Part shown: positions 1 through 11,871 of the stretch, piece after piece
How the letters are laid out: every line of letters starts with the position of its first letter
Position numbering within the stretch: position 1 is the stretch's first letter
From: Nemopilema nomurai
Taxonomy: Eukaryota > Cnidaria > Scyphozoa > Rhizostomeae > Rhizostomatidae
Length of the DNA: 64,000 nt
Assembly (NCBI GenBank): GCA_003864495.1
Contig: ML133409.1
Span: 274,147 to 338,146 of the forward strand
Direction: 5' to 3'
Notes under the pieces: model-generated
The model's database searches: none
Told to the model about the DNA's origin: nothing
The model's input: only the letters and a program-made list of their open reading frames with translations
Program-made: the position numbers and the translations under genes

Positions 1-486
1 CTACCGCATGCATGACTTCTAAATTCTCTACCACTTATAATCATTACTAGAAATCCTGATGAAGTAAAAGCACCTTGCATCTCCTTTGGTACTCTTGTCC
101 CATGAAAAGGGCCTTTTCAAATGTGTTACTTCGCTGATCGATGTCACGAGCATGCAGTATCTTTAAAAAAGGCAAAAAGAAATCAAACAAATGGCATCCA
201 TGAANCCAACCAGCGCAGTGAGACAAACATCACTATTAGCGACCAGGGAAATGGCACACAGAATCAAACGAGACAGACATCACTACCGCATGCATGACTT
301 CTAAATTCTCTACCACTTATAATCATTACTAGAAATCCTGATGAAGTAAAAGCACCTTGCATCTCCTTTGGTACTCTTGTCCCATGAAAAGGGCCTTTTC
401 AAATGTGTTACTTCGCTGATCGATGTCACGAGCATGCAGTATCTTTAAAAAAGGCAAAAAGAAATCAAACAAATGGCATCCATGAA
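1..486. repeat. Tandem duplication, 282 bp period, carrying a CSN1 exon
   Basis: Bases 1-204 recur at 283-486 with no difference that I can see, giving a period of 282 bp. Each copy carries the CSN1 exon that reads [19 protein letters not shown] onward on the minus strand (74-160 and 356-442). An undetermined base (N) sits at 205, exactly where the first copy stops matching. The junction could therefore be a real recent duplication or an assembly join. The linker 206-282 also holds a short internal repeat (around 222-236 and 271-285). Confidence 0.9.
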
Positions 487-3400
487 GATTAATTGTCAGG
501 TAATTAGACGTAGCGACACTTCGTATTAAACAGCTGATATTTTTCTAGTTACTTCATTCGTGTTGACATTTGCCAGTCAAGAGAAGGTTCAGTTAATTCG
601 TCTTCTAATAATGAATCTCTAGTATTGAAAGCAATTCATTACCTTTTTCTGGGAGTCTATTCGTGCTGAAATTTGTCCGTCGAGAATAAGTTGGGTTAAT
701 TCGTCTTCTAACGAGGTGACGCTAGTATTGAAAGCTTCCGCCATTTTGTTGAGATCAGCTGACACATAGGGGCTGAAATACTGGTCAATGAAAACATTTT
801 CGTTAGATATAAACAACATAAACATTGTTTTTTAAAAATTAAATCGAAACCTGCTTAGTTAAGTAGAAAAGAAAAAAGATATTGCATAAATGACTCGGGA
901 ATCCTGTATATAAGTAAGTGTAGGTAAATGAAATTGGAATAAATGTAATCTTCCCACGTAAACAGAAAAATAGAACTGTAAGCAAATGACTCTAAAGCAA
1001 AAGATGCTTTTTAATTTCTAAAAAATTATAATGTCTGCCAACTCTGATTACTGAAGTAGTTTGCTGAATGTGCAAAAACGGAGCAAACAAAAAAATCATG
1101 AAACTTAAAAAAATATAAAATACTTTGACACTATCTACATTGGAAATCAAATTTAGAAAATATTCAATACTTGCTTTAGTGATATATCGACCTTGCTAAA
1201 TAACGTGATTCTCCTTATTCACTTCTTGAATGGTTTTTCGCACAGTGATTATTAAAAGCAATTCGTTAATCTAACTTCAAGCAAATAGCTTTAATTTGCT
1301 TAACATTACATCCTGGAATGACCTGCTGAGAACATTGCAAATTCTTTCTTTTCGCAATAATCCAGACAAAATTTGCTTCTAGTTACGACATTGTTGCTTT
1401 AAGGATAAAACCCATAAGCTCACCTGGATGAGTGCTCGTTTCCTGATTTCCGAATAAAGAGTGTTCACGTGCGGTGATAAATAAATATCAAGCAATAGGT
1501 TGTCCTGAGAAATAAAAAGATTTAATTTAACATTTAACTAAATGAAGATTTAGTTACTTGGGAAGCTGCAAGTAGTCATGTAATTTATCGATAATGCAAA
1601 TGCTATAAGCGGACCTTGGAAAACTGTGAAGATACAATGCAGGTCAGAAGAGGAAGCTTTAAAATGCACAATGAAGGTTACAACAGGAAATCGTTCGAAA
1701 ATAAATAGAAGTTAAAGTAGATATATTTGAGAAAGTTATTGTAAACAACAGCAAAAGTTTGAGATGAGATAAAAAGGTTATGCAATTGGCTGGTCACACC
1801 AGAGGATGTCACAGACGAATTTGTGGTGAGACTTAAACACGGGAAAGAATGTGCGGTGGAAGAGAGATTTTGATGAGGTAAGAAGCAATGAAAATTTGAG
1901 GCGAAGATTTGAAGGAGTAGAGAAACACAGGGAAACGGTGCGAAGATTTGAAGGAGCAGAGAAACACAGAAAAACGACGCGAAGATTTGAAGGAGCATAG
2001 AAACACAGGGAAACGACGCGAAGATTTGAAGGAGCAGAGAAACACAGGGAAACGATGCGAAGATTTGAAGGAGCAGAGAAGGGCAAGGAAACGATAATGC
2101 AACAACAGAGACAAATGATGAGATGAAAAGGGTTTGATAACGAAGATTTGTAGGGTGGTAGAGTGAAGAGAAATGAAATAATCAAATGTTGATAGCAAAG
2201 GAAATAGGATCAACTTGGTCGTCTGTTGGAGGAGTGGAGAAGAATCGTTTGCAACAACGACAAAGATGGATTCATTGTATATAATCAATTGTGATCGACT
2301 CTAATATTCATGAGTTGCAAATGTTAAATAAACTAAATTATGATAAAAGTTTATACCTTCATTTCACCTAATAGCTTTAAGCATTCGGCATATTGTGAGT
2401 CGTAAAATTTGTGAAGAATATTTCGAAGTTGAGGCTCTAATTCCAAGAACTGTTTAAAGGAGCTGGAAAAAGACAGATATCATATTGGAAAAAAGTAGAC
2501 CCGATAGTATTTCCGTGCGAGTTCAAGAAAAGTCAAATAATCCAACAAATGAATGAAACTGAGTACTAAGGCTGAAACAATTGAAGTGAAGCGAGGCCAA
2601 TAATAGATCTTGTCACAAAAAAACTAAAAAAAACCGTGTCGAAACTTCCTATTAGGGAACGGTTTGGGTACAGAATAGTTCTCTATAAATGTACAAGGTC
2701 AGCTAAATATTCGATGACAAAAAGTGCAAAATATTTTTCTTTTATCAATCAAAAGTTTAAAAACAACAAGGTTAATGCATGATACTGTGGCATTTGTAGC
2801 GAGGAAGGACGCAGGGTCCTCACCAAGTCCTCACTACAAATAACAATGATCTAAGAAATAGCAACGGTAAATTAACAATAAAAGAAAAGGTTAAATACGT
2901 ATACTCGCTAAATCAAGACAAACAAAAAGAACGAAAAAAATATTTGCACATAAGTGTCCCACATCATGAGAAATTATCACAAAGAGGATATGTTATATAT
3001 CTCTTTTTAGCTTTACGTATCTCATACAAATCTCATCAGCTTATTTTGCAGAGGACAGACTTCACTGTTTCCAAGCATGCTTCCTTAAAGAATTAATTCC
3101 TTCAATACATAAATATTTATGTAAAGAGCATCTATAAGTGGCTGACTTTTATTAAATATATTGTGTTAGATTTTAATTGGAATACAAAAAGTGGCTGAGT
3201 AGGAAGAGTGAAGAAAGAGTTGTAAACCTGCTTGATAAAACCTTCTTCTGTAAAGTTTGTCGATCGAAAGTTGCCAATGAGCAAAGGCCACCGTATATTG
3301 CAACATCATGAGCAGACAGAACCTTTCGGGGAAGATTCAAAACAGTTTGCAAATTCAAATTATTATTGGCAAAGAATTTGTCAATAAAGGTAAAGGAACT

Positions 3401-6400
3401 TCGATGCAGTTCTTATGTCTAAATATATACGATTGAATTGAATATGAGTTTGGTCAGAGAACAGAGTTTGATCGAAAGTCAGCTTAATGGTAGCTGTGTT
3501 TGCACAGATGTAAGTTACTAAAATTGTACAACAACGAAACTAAAAGCAAAAGCTTCAAACCAAATTGTAAATGTATCCCAAACTGTTCCTTTTGGGTATT
3601 AAAACAAGAATAAATTGCATTACCGTAGCGGCTTCTATCAAAATTGAATCTCCAAATGAATAACAATAGAAAGTAACACCACGGATTATCATTGGTGGGT
3701 TGATGATTAATCTGGTTTTTATTTGGGACATTGGGGTTTTGCTGGGTCACATAACACGCAGAGCGTATCACTGCTTGGCACAATGCGATGGTGACACATC
3801 TCCGTGCATCATGTTACCCAGATATATTTGCGGTTGATTTCAAGATAAAATGACCTCGTTTAGCCGAATTAATTAAAAGCCGAACCTCCGAGAAGTCGAG
3901 ATGGTCGAAAGAAGCTTGCAGGAAGAGTCTTGCAGCAGCCTTATATGATTTCTTTGCGAGTTCAGCCAAACCTGGCAGAGAAAATAAGACGATTAGCTTC
4001 AAAAGGTCGTTTGGAAAAATAGAAAGAACAAAAATACGAATTGTCCCAACTGTCATAGCTGGGACATAATGAGAATTAAGCTATGTATACTAGGGTAGTG
4101 ACAAATGATGTGCAGAAATTACGAGAATTCAATGTTGACAACATTCACAGCAAAAGCAATATGTATGTAAATTAAAGGCGACTGTTTGTCATCTGTCAAG
4201 TACTGGATACGGTGTGGGACTGAAAACATTTTTGGTATATAGAATACATACATCTATATCTTTGGTATAGTTGACATTCCAACATAGACCCCTTCTATTG
4301 TACATACCTCACGCGCATACAGATTAGCCGGTACGGTACCAAGTACTTCAGGTCAGTTGCCTGATGTCTGCGTGAAAGTCTTGGAAGCAACGTAGAACCG
4401 TCACCTTCTGCGTGCCACAAACGCGCACATACACAGAGAAAGGAGCTAATGCAAAAAAATAATATATTCATTGTGTATTTACCTGCAGAACACTTCAGTT
4501 TTGAGATAAACCCTTGATTTGATGGTTTTTCCTTCTGCTGTTTAAAGAAACGGTTTGAGAATATAGAACAAGTCGAGATGCCAATAACCCAGTTTGAGGA
4601 TACTGTTCAGACATGCAAGACTTGACTTATGCATCTCCGTTCTGTGAAACGGGCTGCAGCCTTTTGTGCCTTTTTCAACACTTTAGAATTAGCAAAAATG
4701 TTAACGAGTGACGTAGCTGCTCGCAAAATGAAGGTCAGGAGCAGCCGAAGTAAACAAGGGCTACCCGTGGTACGACTATGACGAAGAGGCTACGAAAATC
4801 GCGCATTTCTCTGGTGCAAGTAAGTGCAAATCAAGAAAGGCGATGTTGTATTAAAAATTGTGAACTTTCTTCTTACAGAGAATAAAAGGTATGAAAATAC
4901 CATTGGATTTGCTTTTGCCTCGCGTCGGCTTGCTAGTATTCGGTCTTTTTGAGATCTCGAGGAAAAGATTATCAGTGGTTGAAAAGCGTTTTGTGTAAAT
5001 CCTTACCTCATTCAGGTCAGGTATGAGTTCCGCTTTGTTAACATACGTCTGAACATGAGCCCAGTTTGGAAGAAAAATGCTGACCTGTAATTGCAATTGA
5101 TTGGAATAAGTCACAAATACCATAGCGTAAAATTTCGACTCAAGCTAAAACTTGAAAGGAAAATGGAAACCAATAGATATCATGGTAAAAGGGAAATAAA
5201 ATATTATTAGAGACTTCGAACACCATCACCGCTAACAACGATTGATGCATTGTCATTTATGCACTCAAGGGAATAAGGGAATTGGGTACGAACCTTGATA
5301 ACATTTAAGCACATATTCATGGTATGTTTAGCGCTTACACAGTAATCCCGAGCACGAGAATAACACTTCAAAGCATTCCTGCCAAAGAAACATGTGAAAA
5401 AGGATAAGAAAGGGTTATGCAAGATACTCTATACTCGTATTGTGCAGCACTGTGCAGTATTTACTTGCGAATACAGATGAAAACATAACTGATAGGGAAA
5501 AATAAATGAATTGTCCTTATATAACATGCAAAGAAAAAATCCGCAAATTCTTAGAATAAAAGCTTATCCTACAAATCAACTTCAGCCAGATCCTCGTTTC
5601 ACTTGAGCCAGCGAATGCATTTTGAACTTTAAATTCGTCAATTTGAAATCATGACTTCATTTCGTATCTAGCGGTCTGAGAATGTTTCAAGTTTTTGTTC
5701 CCCAATCTAAGTCACCAAAGAAACTCACGTTAAGTTACCACAGTCCAAGTAGTGGTCCCCAAGGTCATCATTTCCACGTCTAGAAGAAACAGACAATTAA
5801 AAGATTCCCCTTGAAAAACCTTAAGTGGGGCTGAAGTTTCTGCAAATTATCTTTACAAATACAAACAAACAGGCAAAAAGACAATGGATAACAACAAAAA
5901 AGTGGATAAGCTTCATTTTCCTGTCATTGGCTATAGGAAATGGGCAGAATCAAAACATCATCCAGAAAATATATGTTATTAAGTTAAAGTTAAAGGTTCA
6001 AGATTACAGGACCTTAGTGGCGATTATCTGTGTATCATAAAAAATTAGATGATTTGTGGAAATTAAATGACAATAAATAAATAGTGTTGAAAATGCAAAT
6101 TATATTGATAATAAAGTTGAACAAAGAGCATAAAAACTACCTGATACTTTCTTTGATTGAATTTGTTTTATAATATTTCAAATCTGTTGACAATTTCTCA
6201 AGCTGAAAAGAAATTAAAATAATTGGCAAAAGTTACAACCATGCAGAGCAACAAGAATAGGATTGAGTCTTTTTATTATAACCCTATTAACTTTGAGTAA
6301 AAATTCCTCTCTCAAAAGCTACAGAAAAAATTACATATTTCATAGATGTCTTTAAGAATTTCTTCCATAAGGATAAATACAAGGTGAGTCTGGGAATGTC

Positions 6401-9400
6401 ATCTGCAGCATAGTTATCTGTTCTTTTTCCCCCACGATAGCAGACAACTTACTTTTGATTGAGCTTTCTTTTCTGTTGTGTCAATCCATGATTGATCCAA
6501 TGCTGCAGTATAGCCCTGACCCTCTGGTGCAGACTCAACTGCCACTTGAGCACTGAAAAGATGACATCAAGGCAAGTTGAAATGATAGCATTATAAATAT
6601 AACAAAATAAACTGCAGGCATATAGGTATAACCAATGTCATCAATAAAAAATAGAGCATACTATAACTTTATAGTCAATACTCAACTTTCAGCACATTCT
6701 CAAATTTACTCTGAAACTAAAGAATGACCCGAAAGCAGAAACTTATTTATCTTTAATTCAGAAATTAGAGAGCTTGTGTTTAAATCTATGAAAAGTTTGA
6801 TCATGAAGAAAGACTTTCCCAATGCCTTTTACAATCCAAAATGTCTAAATAATGACAATTTAATGCTCATGTTGAAATATTGCCACAAATGCATATAAAT
6901 AAAGTGATAATATGTGATAACATTCTGATATATATCAGCCAAGATTGAAGCTGCATCTATAACCTGCGTATGTATACTCAATACATAGAATGGATTCATG
7001 TAAGTATTTAATGCATTTTACTATCAGTACCTTGCATCAGCTAATTTTCTTGCTATTTCTTTGTACATGTCTAGATTGTGCGTTGTTTTCACTGCAGCTG
7101 ATGCCAATCTAGGAACAAAACGCAGACTCAATACTTACTTCTAACATCAAAATAAAACTTGAGTAAACAAATAGATCAAGTTCAAGCCAATGGGCAGCAG
7201 AAAACATATTAGACCACAAGCTTGGTAAAAATGAAATGACTGAAGTTAACGAGATGGTCATAAAATGCAAAATAAAACCAATTTGGTTGATGGGATGGTG
7301 TGCCCTGCATGACTACACTTCCCTACACACAACAGGGAGACTCCAAAATATGCAAATACTTCTAAGTGCAAAATTTATTACAAAAACATATATGACAATG
7401 AACTATAAAATGTATGAATATTTGCTTGGTTAAAAAGTATGCAATGTAAACCTGCTTTAAAAGCTTTCAGGTGATATATAGAGAGTTAAATGTCAAAAGC
7501 TAACCAAATATGTGACATTTTCATTATATGCGACACTAATGCACTAGATGAAAGGTATTTACCTTAAGGCATCGACAGCTAAACTTGGACAATGGTTCGC
7601 AATAAACAGCAAACGCTGCAGCTTAGTGATCCCCTTGTAACTTAATGCGTACACATCTAAATCCTTTTAGATAATAAAGATTAGAGCATTAGAGCATTGA
7701 AATGAAAAGAAATCTTTTGATACCATTTGTAAATGTAAACTTGTAAAAGAAAAGCTTTAAAAATGAATAAATTAGAGTGTATTGTAGCAATGTTCAATCA
7801 TTATGTAACACAACCATTAAACGATGCAATATTAAATGATTTCTTGATAATGTACCTGATTGTTATGTAAATGAGAATAGTGACCTGCTATTTTAAAATC
7901 TATCATTTATTATTCAAATAAATTTATCTTATCATATTCTGAGCTAAAAATCAAGGCTTTAAAAATAAAAAAACATGTAGATTACATAACAGCAGCACAG
8001 ATGAAGCAATCATTTCCAAACAAAAATAGCATGCACAAAGCATCTTGAATAGTGGCCTGAAAGCTTCCCATATTTAAAAGGCACAACACACTCTAGGCTA
8101 TTATCCCACATTGGGTTTGATGTGACAAGACTTTACTAAATAAATTTATTCTTACATAAACAAATCAGTCTGACTACATTTCATAGAGGCCAAAGCATTC
8201 AATTAATCAGGAATGATGGGACTCAAGAGCCTTATAGAAGTAAAGTCACTTGTTGAAAAATTACCAGATTTTATATTTTAAGGCATATATGATTGCCAAT
8301 GTGTGTGGCTTCATGTCTACATGAAAATCATTAAATATCTACTTAATTCAATGTCATCCTCTTTTATATTGCTTGAGGAGCTCCAAGTGTCATTTTTCTC
8401 ATTTTTAACAAAATAACTTCCATTGTAAATCAATCCCCCTTATTTTGAGTTACAGGACATGCAAACATCTTCTGTAAACAAAAGTTTATATTGTTATTTA
8501 TATTTAAGGGCTCAGGAACCTTAACCTTTTCCTTAATTAAGCGAATTATTAAACAAGGCATGATAATGAAATAACAACAAATGATATAGAGCTGTGGCAT
8601 TTCAATTCCCCTTTTTACATAATTCAAATAAACAGTCCAGGCATAACACATTAATTTCATTAAACTTCATCCCTAGGGCCTGGATTTTAACCTAAAGCCA
8701 TTAGATATGGTAATGAATTTAAACCAGAGAAGACAAACCATGCAAGAGCAAAAATAGAACAACCCATGCAAGAGCAAGAATAGAACAACCCATGCAAGAG
8801 CAAGAATAGAACAACCCAAAGGAACAATGTACCAGAACATCTTTAAGGAAAAATGCAAGTATGAAGCTGATGTGTGTGATGAAATGAATGGGTTCAATAC
8901 TTATATTTGGAATCTATTTACACTGTTTTTCTAACATTGTTTATCAGCAAAAATGAAAAAAGGTTTTATTACCAATGTTGGAAATTCAACGACAAAGTTT
9001 TCCTCATGAGCCTCAACTTCATTATCAGGAATGTCAATCTGCATAGGCTCAATCGGGTTCTAAAAAGTGAATCCAAACTCAGTCGATAGTGTATAAAAAC
9101 TGTAGAAAATAAGTCAATGGAACAGCCTAAAACATGCAAGTTGCTTTAACTCGCCCATGATTGCCAATTTCGAGGCAATGAGAGAGAAAATAACCTATGT
9201 TTCATGTAATAAATATAACATTTAATTATTAGCGATGATCCAATAACACTAATTATCAGTTTAAAGAAACTAAGCCATTTAATTAAAAGACACACATATG
9301 TATCATTAAAACAATCAAATGTATAACAAAGCTTTTAATACTGCAGATTAATTAAACAAATTTTCTCCAATTCTGTAAAGATGTCGGATAATGTTTCAAT

Positions 9401-9584
9401 TACAAGCAAAACTACAGTTTGTATGTTGGTTTCATAACCTTTTGAGAAGCTTCTACCGTCAAAATGTGTCCACACACCATGGAATGCATAAACAACGACA
9501 GTATGAACCAAAAATTGTCTCCATGAAGAAAGTTTATAGAAAATTACTTACCGCATCTAAGTTGCGAAAGTTCGGAAGAGGCAT
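74..9584 (-). CDS. GPS1/CSN1: COP9 signalosome subunit 1 (CSN1), 16 exons, 3' end uncertain
   Basis: Scaffold subunit of the COP9 signalosome, the nuclear and cytosolic complex that removes NEDD8 from cullins. Exons, 5' to 3': 9552-9584, 8973-9059, 7563-7663, 7031-7108, 6453-6552, 6141-6202, 5729-5779, 5294-5378, 5007-5084, 4483-4537, 3886-3971, 3228-3322, 2357-2462, 1424-1504, 643-780, 356-442 (or its duplicate 74-160). All junctions keep phase and use GT...AG; the exons give about 441 codons. The start [11 protein letters not shown] followed by NPIEPMQID resembles the short human GPS1 isoform. Recognisable family segments are [37 protein letters not shown] and, in the PCI domain, [18 protein letters not shown] and [19 protein letters not shown]. 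Human CSN1 runs about 50 residues further. Here the last exon either splices at position 356 to an exon outside the window or reads on to a TAG at 329-331, giving a short tail. Family assignment is very secure; the 3' end is not. Confidence 0.95.
541..632 (-). pseudogene. Decayed partial copy of CSN1 exon 643-780
   Basis: On the minus strand this stretch aligns with the 3' two thirds of the true exon: it reads [20 protein letters not shown] where the true exon has [20 protein letters not shown]. It then meets an in-frame stop (AAGTAA, about 550) just before the splice site, and the first third of the exon is missing. It lies immediately 3' of the real exon, so it is a leftover of a tandem exon duplication. 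A working alternative exon is unlikely because of the stop and the missing 5' part. Confidence 0.8.
1901..2097. repeat. 39-bp minisatellite, about 5 copies
   Basis: Units begin near 1903, 1942, 1981, 2020 and 2059, each about GAAGATTTGAAGGAGCAGAG plus 19 more bases, with a few substitutions. It lies in the CSN1 intron between exons 2357-2462 and 1424-1504. Because 39 is divisible by 3, open frames run through it in several phases. These are repeat artefacts, not genes. Confidence 0.9.
8735..8817. repeat. 26-bp tandem repeat, 3 copies
   Basis: The unit AACCCATGCAAGAGCAAGAA plus TAGAAC is repeated at 8735, 8761 and 8787 inside a CSN1 intron. The first copy differs by two bases and the other two are identical. 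No function is suggested. Confidence 0.9.
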
Positions 9585-10368
9585 CTTCGAGACCTAAACT
9601 ACGAATCCATTTATTGTGTTGTAGGTTAGCAAAGTTTGTAGGCCCACATCCGAAGGACTGATATAGAGACTGAGAACGAGGCTCCATTTGACTGCTTTCT
9701 GCCTTTCGTTCCTTCGGCACCCTGTGTTAAGTGTCAATATGACACATTGACTTTTTGTTGTTGGATGATGCCTTCGTTCTCATCAAATATTAATTGTTTA
9801 TGTATGTATAGCAATTTGTCAGTACATCAACATTCAACAGACATCCATGCAACTTTCAACAGATTCTCATGACCAGACAAATGAGTCCCTACATATATGT
9901 AAAGTGCTTTAAACGAGGCTTTGAGACAAGACAGACGATGCAAATGCACCATGAGATGGTCAAAATTGCAAACAAATAATTTTAAAAAATTAGCTGCATT
10001 TCTCCTTCATTTTAGAAAAAACAAACGCTAGATGTGAATCGATAGAAAGGGGGACGTATCAAGTTTCAGAACGGCAATCAATGATCGGAAGAAAACGATC
10101 CTAGGAAAATAAACACAAAAAGGAACTTATTTATTTCTTATTGCCACGAAACTACAAATCAAAGACAACAGAAGTACCTAGCATCATAAACAAAGAACAT
10201 GTTATGGCATGACAAATATTTTTATTTTATGCTGATAAAAGAAGTTAACATAAATACACAATCGATACTGCTGACGCATTATTCAAAGACAATTATGTAA
10301 TTTAGAAATAGAAGTATTTCGTTTTACTCTATTCCAATGCCATTCAATCTTTCACGGGATGGACTGAT
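9585..10368. other. CSN1 upstream region and SGNH-1 3' flank
   Basis: No further coding exon is seen. The CSN1 promoter and 5' leader should lie here. An upstream ATG at 9687 opens a frame that overlaps the CSN1 start (see findings). On the minus strand an AATAAA at about 10217-10222 is a plausible polyadenylation signal for the gene ending at 10369. Confidence 0.5.
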
Positions 10369-11871
10369 TCAAAACGAGACTGGTGTCTTTAATCGGTCTA
10401 TGATAACAGCACAAAGATTGCATCCCCCGGTTTCTGTGTAAACAGACAAAGTTTGATCCCCGGCTGCAGCTGATCCGAGTTCAACCAAAATCGTCCCAGC
10501 CCTTTTTTCGCTAGATGTATCAGCTCGAGCAGTCCTTTCACCCGCAGTTCCTTCATTCAGAACAAACCTAACTCGCCCACCATAAGGTTTATTCCTCACC
10601 GTAACAGAAATCTGTGACAAAGCATTGCTGCTAGGAACCGTGAACTTAAGCCTAAGGGAGCTACCAATGGTTTTTGTTACGTACCCCCCTGTGGAATCAT
10701 GACGGTCTTCAGGAGCGAATTTCCATGGTGATTTCCTCAAGACTGTGAAACCTTTATTAAGCAGTACGGGTAAGCTCTCCAGCGAATACTTTGGGAGATT
10801 CCAAGGCCCAGAGCTAATGGAAGAGAAGCATTTTGATTCACTGTCAATTTCTTCCTTGGTCATAAAAACTGGCTCCGGTAGCCATGGTTGCGTGGTGTTA
10901 TTAGAAATAAAGCCATCATCAACGACCAAACTTGTTCCACCTTGGACATTTACATATCTGGGGTAAATTTGTTTATTCGATAGTTTCTTCAACTCGTGTA
11001 AAATATTTCTCTTGAAATAGTTGATCAATGCATATGCCATTTGGGCATGACCAGTAGCCTTGGGATGATTTCTGCGGAACAGTCTTCCATGATCTCTTGT
11101 CAAATTTACTTTCCTGCAATACCACAAGAGGTTCTCCCATCTTAGAGACGTAGAAGAATAGGTTTTTGCTACTTTATCAACAACTTTTTGCATCTCCCCT
11201 TTTCCTTCTATTTTTTTCACGGCATTTGAGACTACATACTTTCGCCTGGCAAAGTTTACAAACGTAAGTCCAGGTCTAGATTGCAAAGACAATATGTCCC
11301 TTGTAAACTTTTCGACCACCTTTCCATACTTATAGGAAACTTGATCGTTGATGGCGAATTCCCAAGTAACAAAATCGAATTTTTCGTCTGTATTTACATA
11401 TTCCTGCCAGCAATGTCCAAAATACGTTGTCCCAACTCCACCAACGGCAAGAACCTTTCTCTGCATGTAACTGCCAGTAACTGCTCCGATCGTTTTGTTC
11501 CACCAATCAGCAAGAGCATAATGATAAGTAAGCTTCAAATTGTCCTTCCCTAAATCTGCCCCTAATGTAGACGAACCACCTAGCACAAACATGTTGACGC
11601 TTTTCCCTTGGATAGCAGAGTCTAGCATGCGCTGTATTCTTTCAACTGTCATGTCCCCATCGACTGCTATTCCGTGTTTCAAACAGCTCTCATTTAGCAG
11701 CAGTGAGTCCAAGTCAGGAAACATATTTTTGTAAGTCCAAAGGGATGTCGTGTCTTTGGAAACTTGGTCAAATATGTCATCGATGATAGCTCCAACGGCA
11801 GCATTTATCAAAAGAGATAGAAATAGTAACAGGCCAATCATATCTGGTTCGCGCTTCTGAATGCTCTGCAT
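10369..11871 (-). CDS. Secreted SGNH-hydrolase-like protein 1, intronless
   Basis: A single 500-codon open frame without introns. The N-terminus carries a hydrophobic segment (residues 11-28, IGLLLFLSLLINAAVG) that looks like a signal peptide; Met11 is an alternative start. The SGNH blocks are recognisable in order: VLGGSSTLGADLG (96-108, nucleophile Ser100 or Ser101), GGVGTTYFGHCW (144-155, glycine block), TWEFAIND (169-176, Asn175) and NHPKATGHAQM (268-278, candidate catalytic His269 or His275). Residues from about 385 to the end form a second conserved region with DSTGGY, VTVRNK, GGRVRFVLNEG and TETGGCNLCAVIID, probably a beta-rich domain. SGNH enzymes hydrolyse or transfer acyl esters on lipids or glycans; the substrate here is unknown. 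Two paralogues lie within 10 kb. Being intronless among intron-rich genes suggests an origin by retroposition followed by local duplication, or a family that is simply single-exon. Family assignment is by motif only. Confidence 0.8.
   Translation of the reverse strand: MQSIQKREPDMIGLLLFLSLLINAAVGAIIDDIFDQVSKDTTSLWTYKNMFPDLDSLLLNESCLKHGIAVDGDMTVERIQRMLDSAIQGKSVNMFVLGGSSTLGADLGKDNLKLTYHYALADWWNKTIGAVTGSYMQRKVLAVGGVGTTYFGHCWQEYVNTDEKFDFVTWEFAINDQVSYKYGKVVEKFTRDILSLQSRPGLTFVNFARRKYVVSNAVKKIEGKGEMQKVVDKVAKTYSSTSLRWENLLWYCRKVNLTRDHGRLFRRNHPKATGHAQMAYALINYFKRNILHELKKLSNKQIYPRYVNVQGGTSLVVDDGFISNNTTQPWLPEPVFMTKEEIDSESKCFSSISSGPWNLPKYSLESLPVLLNKGFTVLRKSPWKFAPEDRHDSTGGYVTKTIGSSLRLKFTVPSSNALSQISVTVRNKPYGGRVRFVLNEGTAGERTARADTSSEKRAGTILVELGSAAAGDQTLSVYTETGGCNLCAVIIDRLKTPVSF

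Noticed and set aside
1678..2288. Three overlapping minus-strand ORFs of 106-151 codons
   Set aside because: They are open only because the 39-bp minisatellite has a period divisible by three. They encode the repeat, lie in a CSN1 intron and have no motif.
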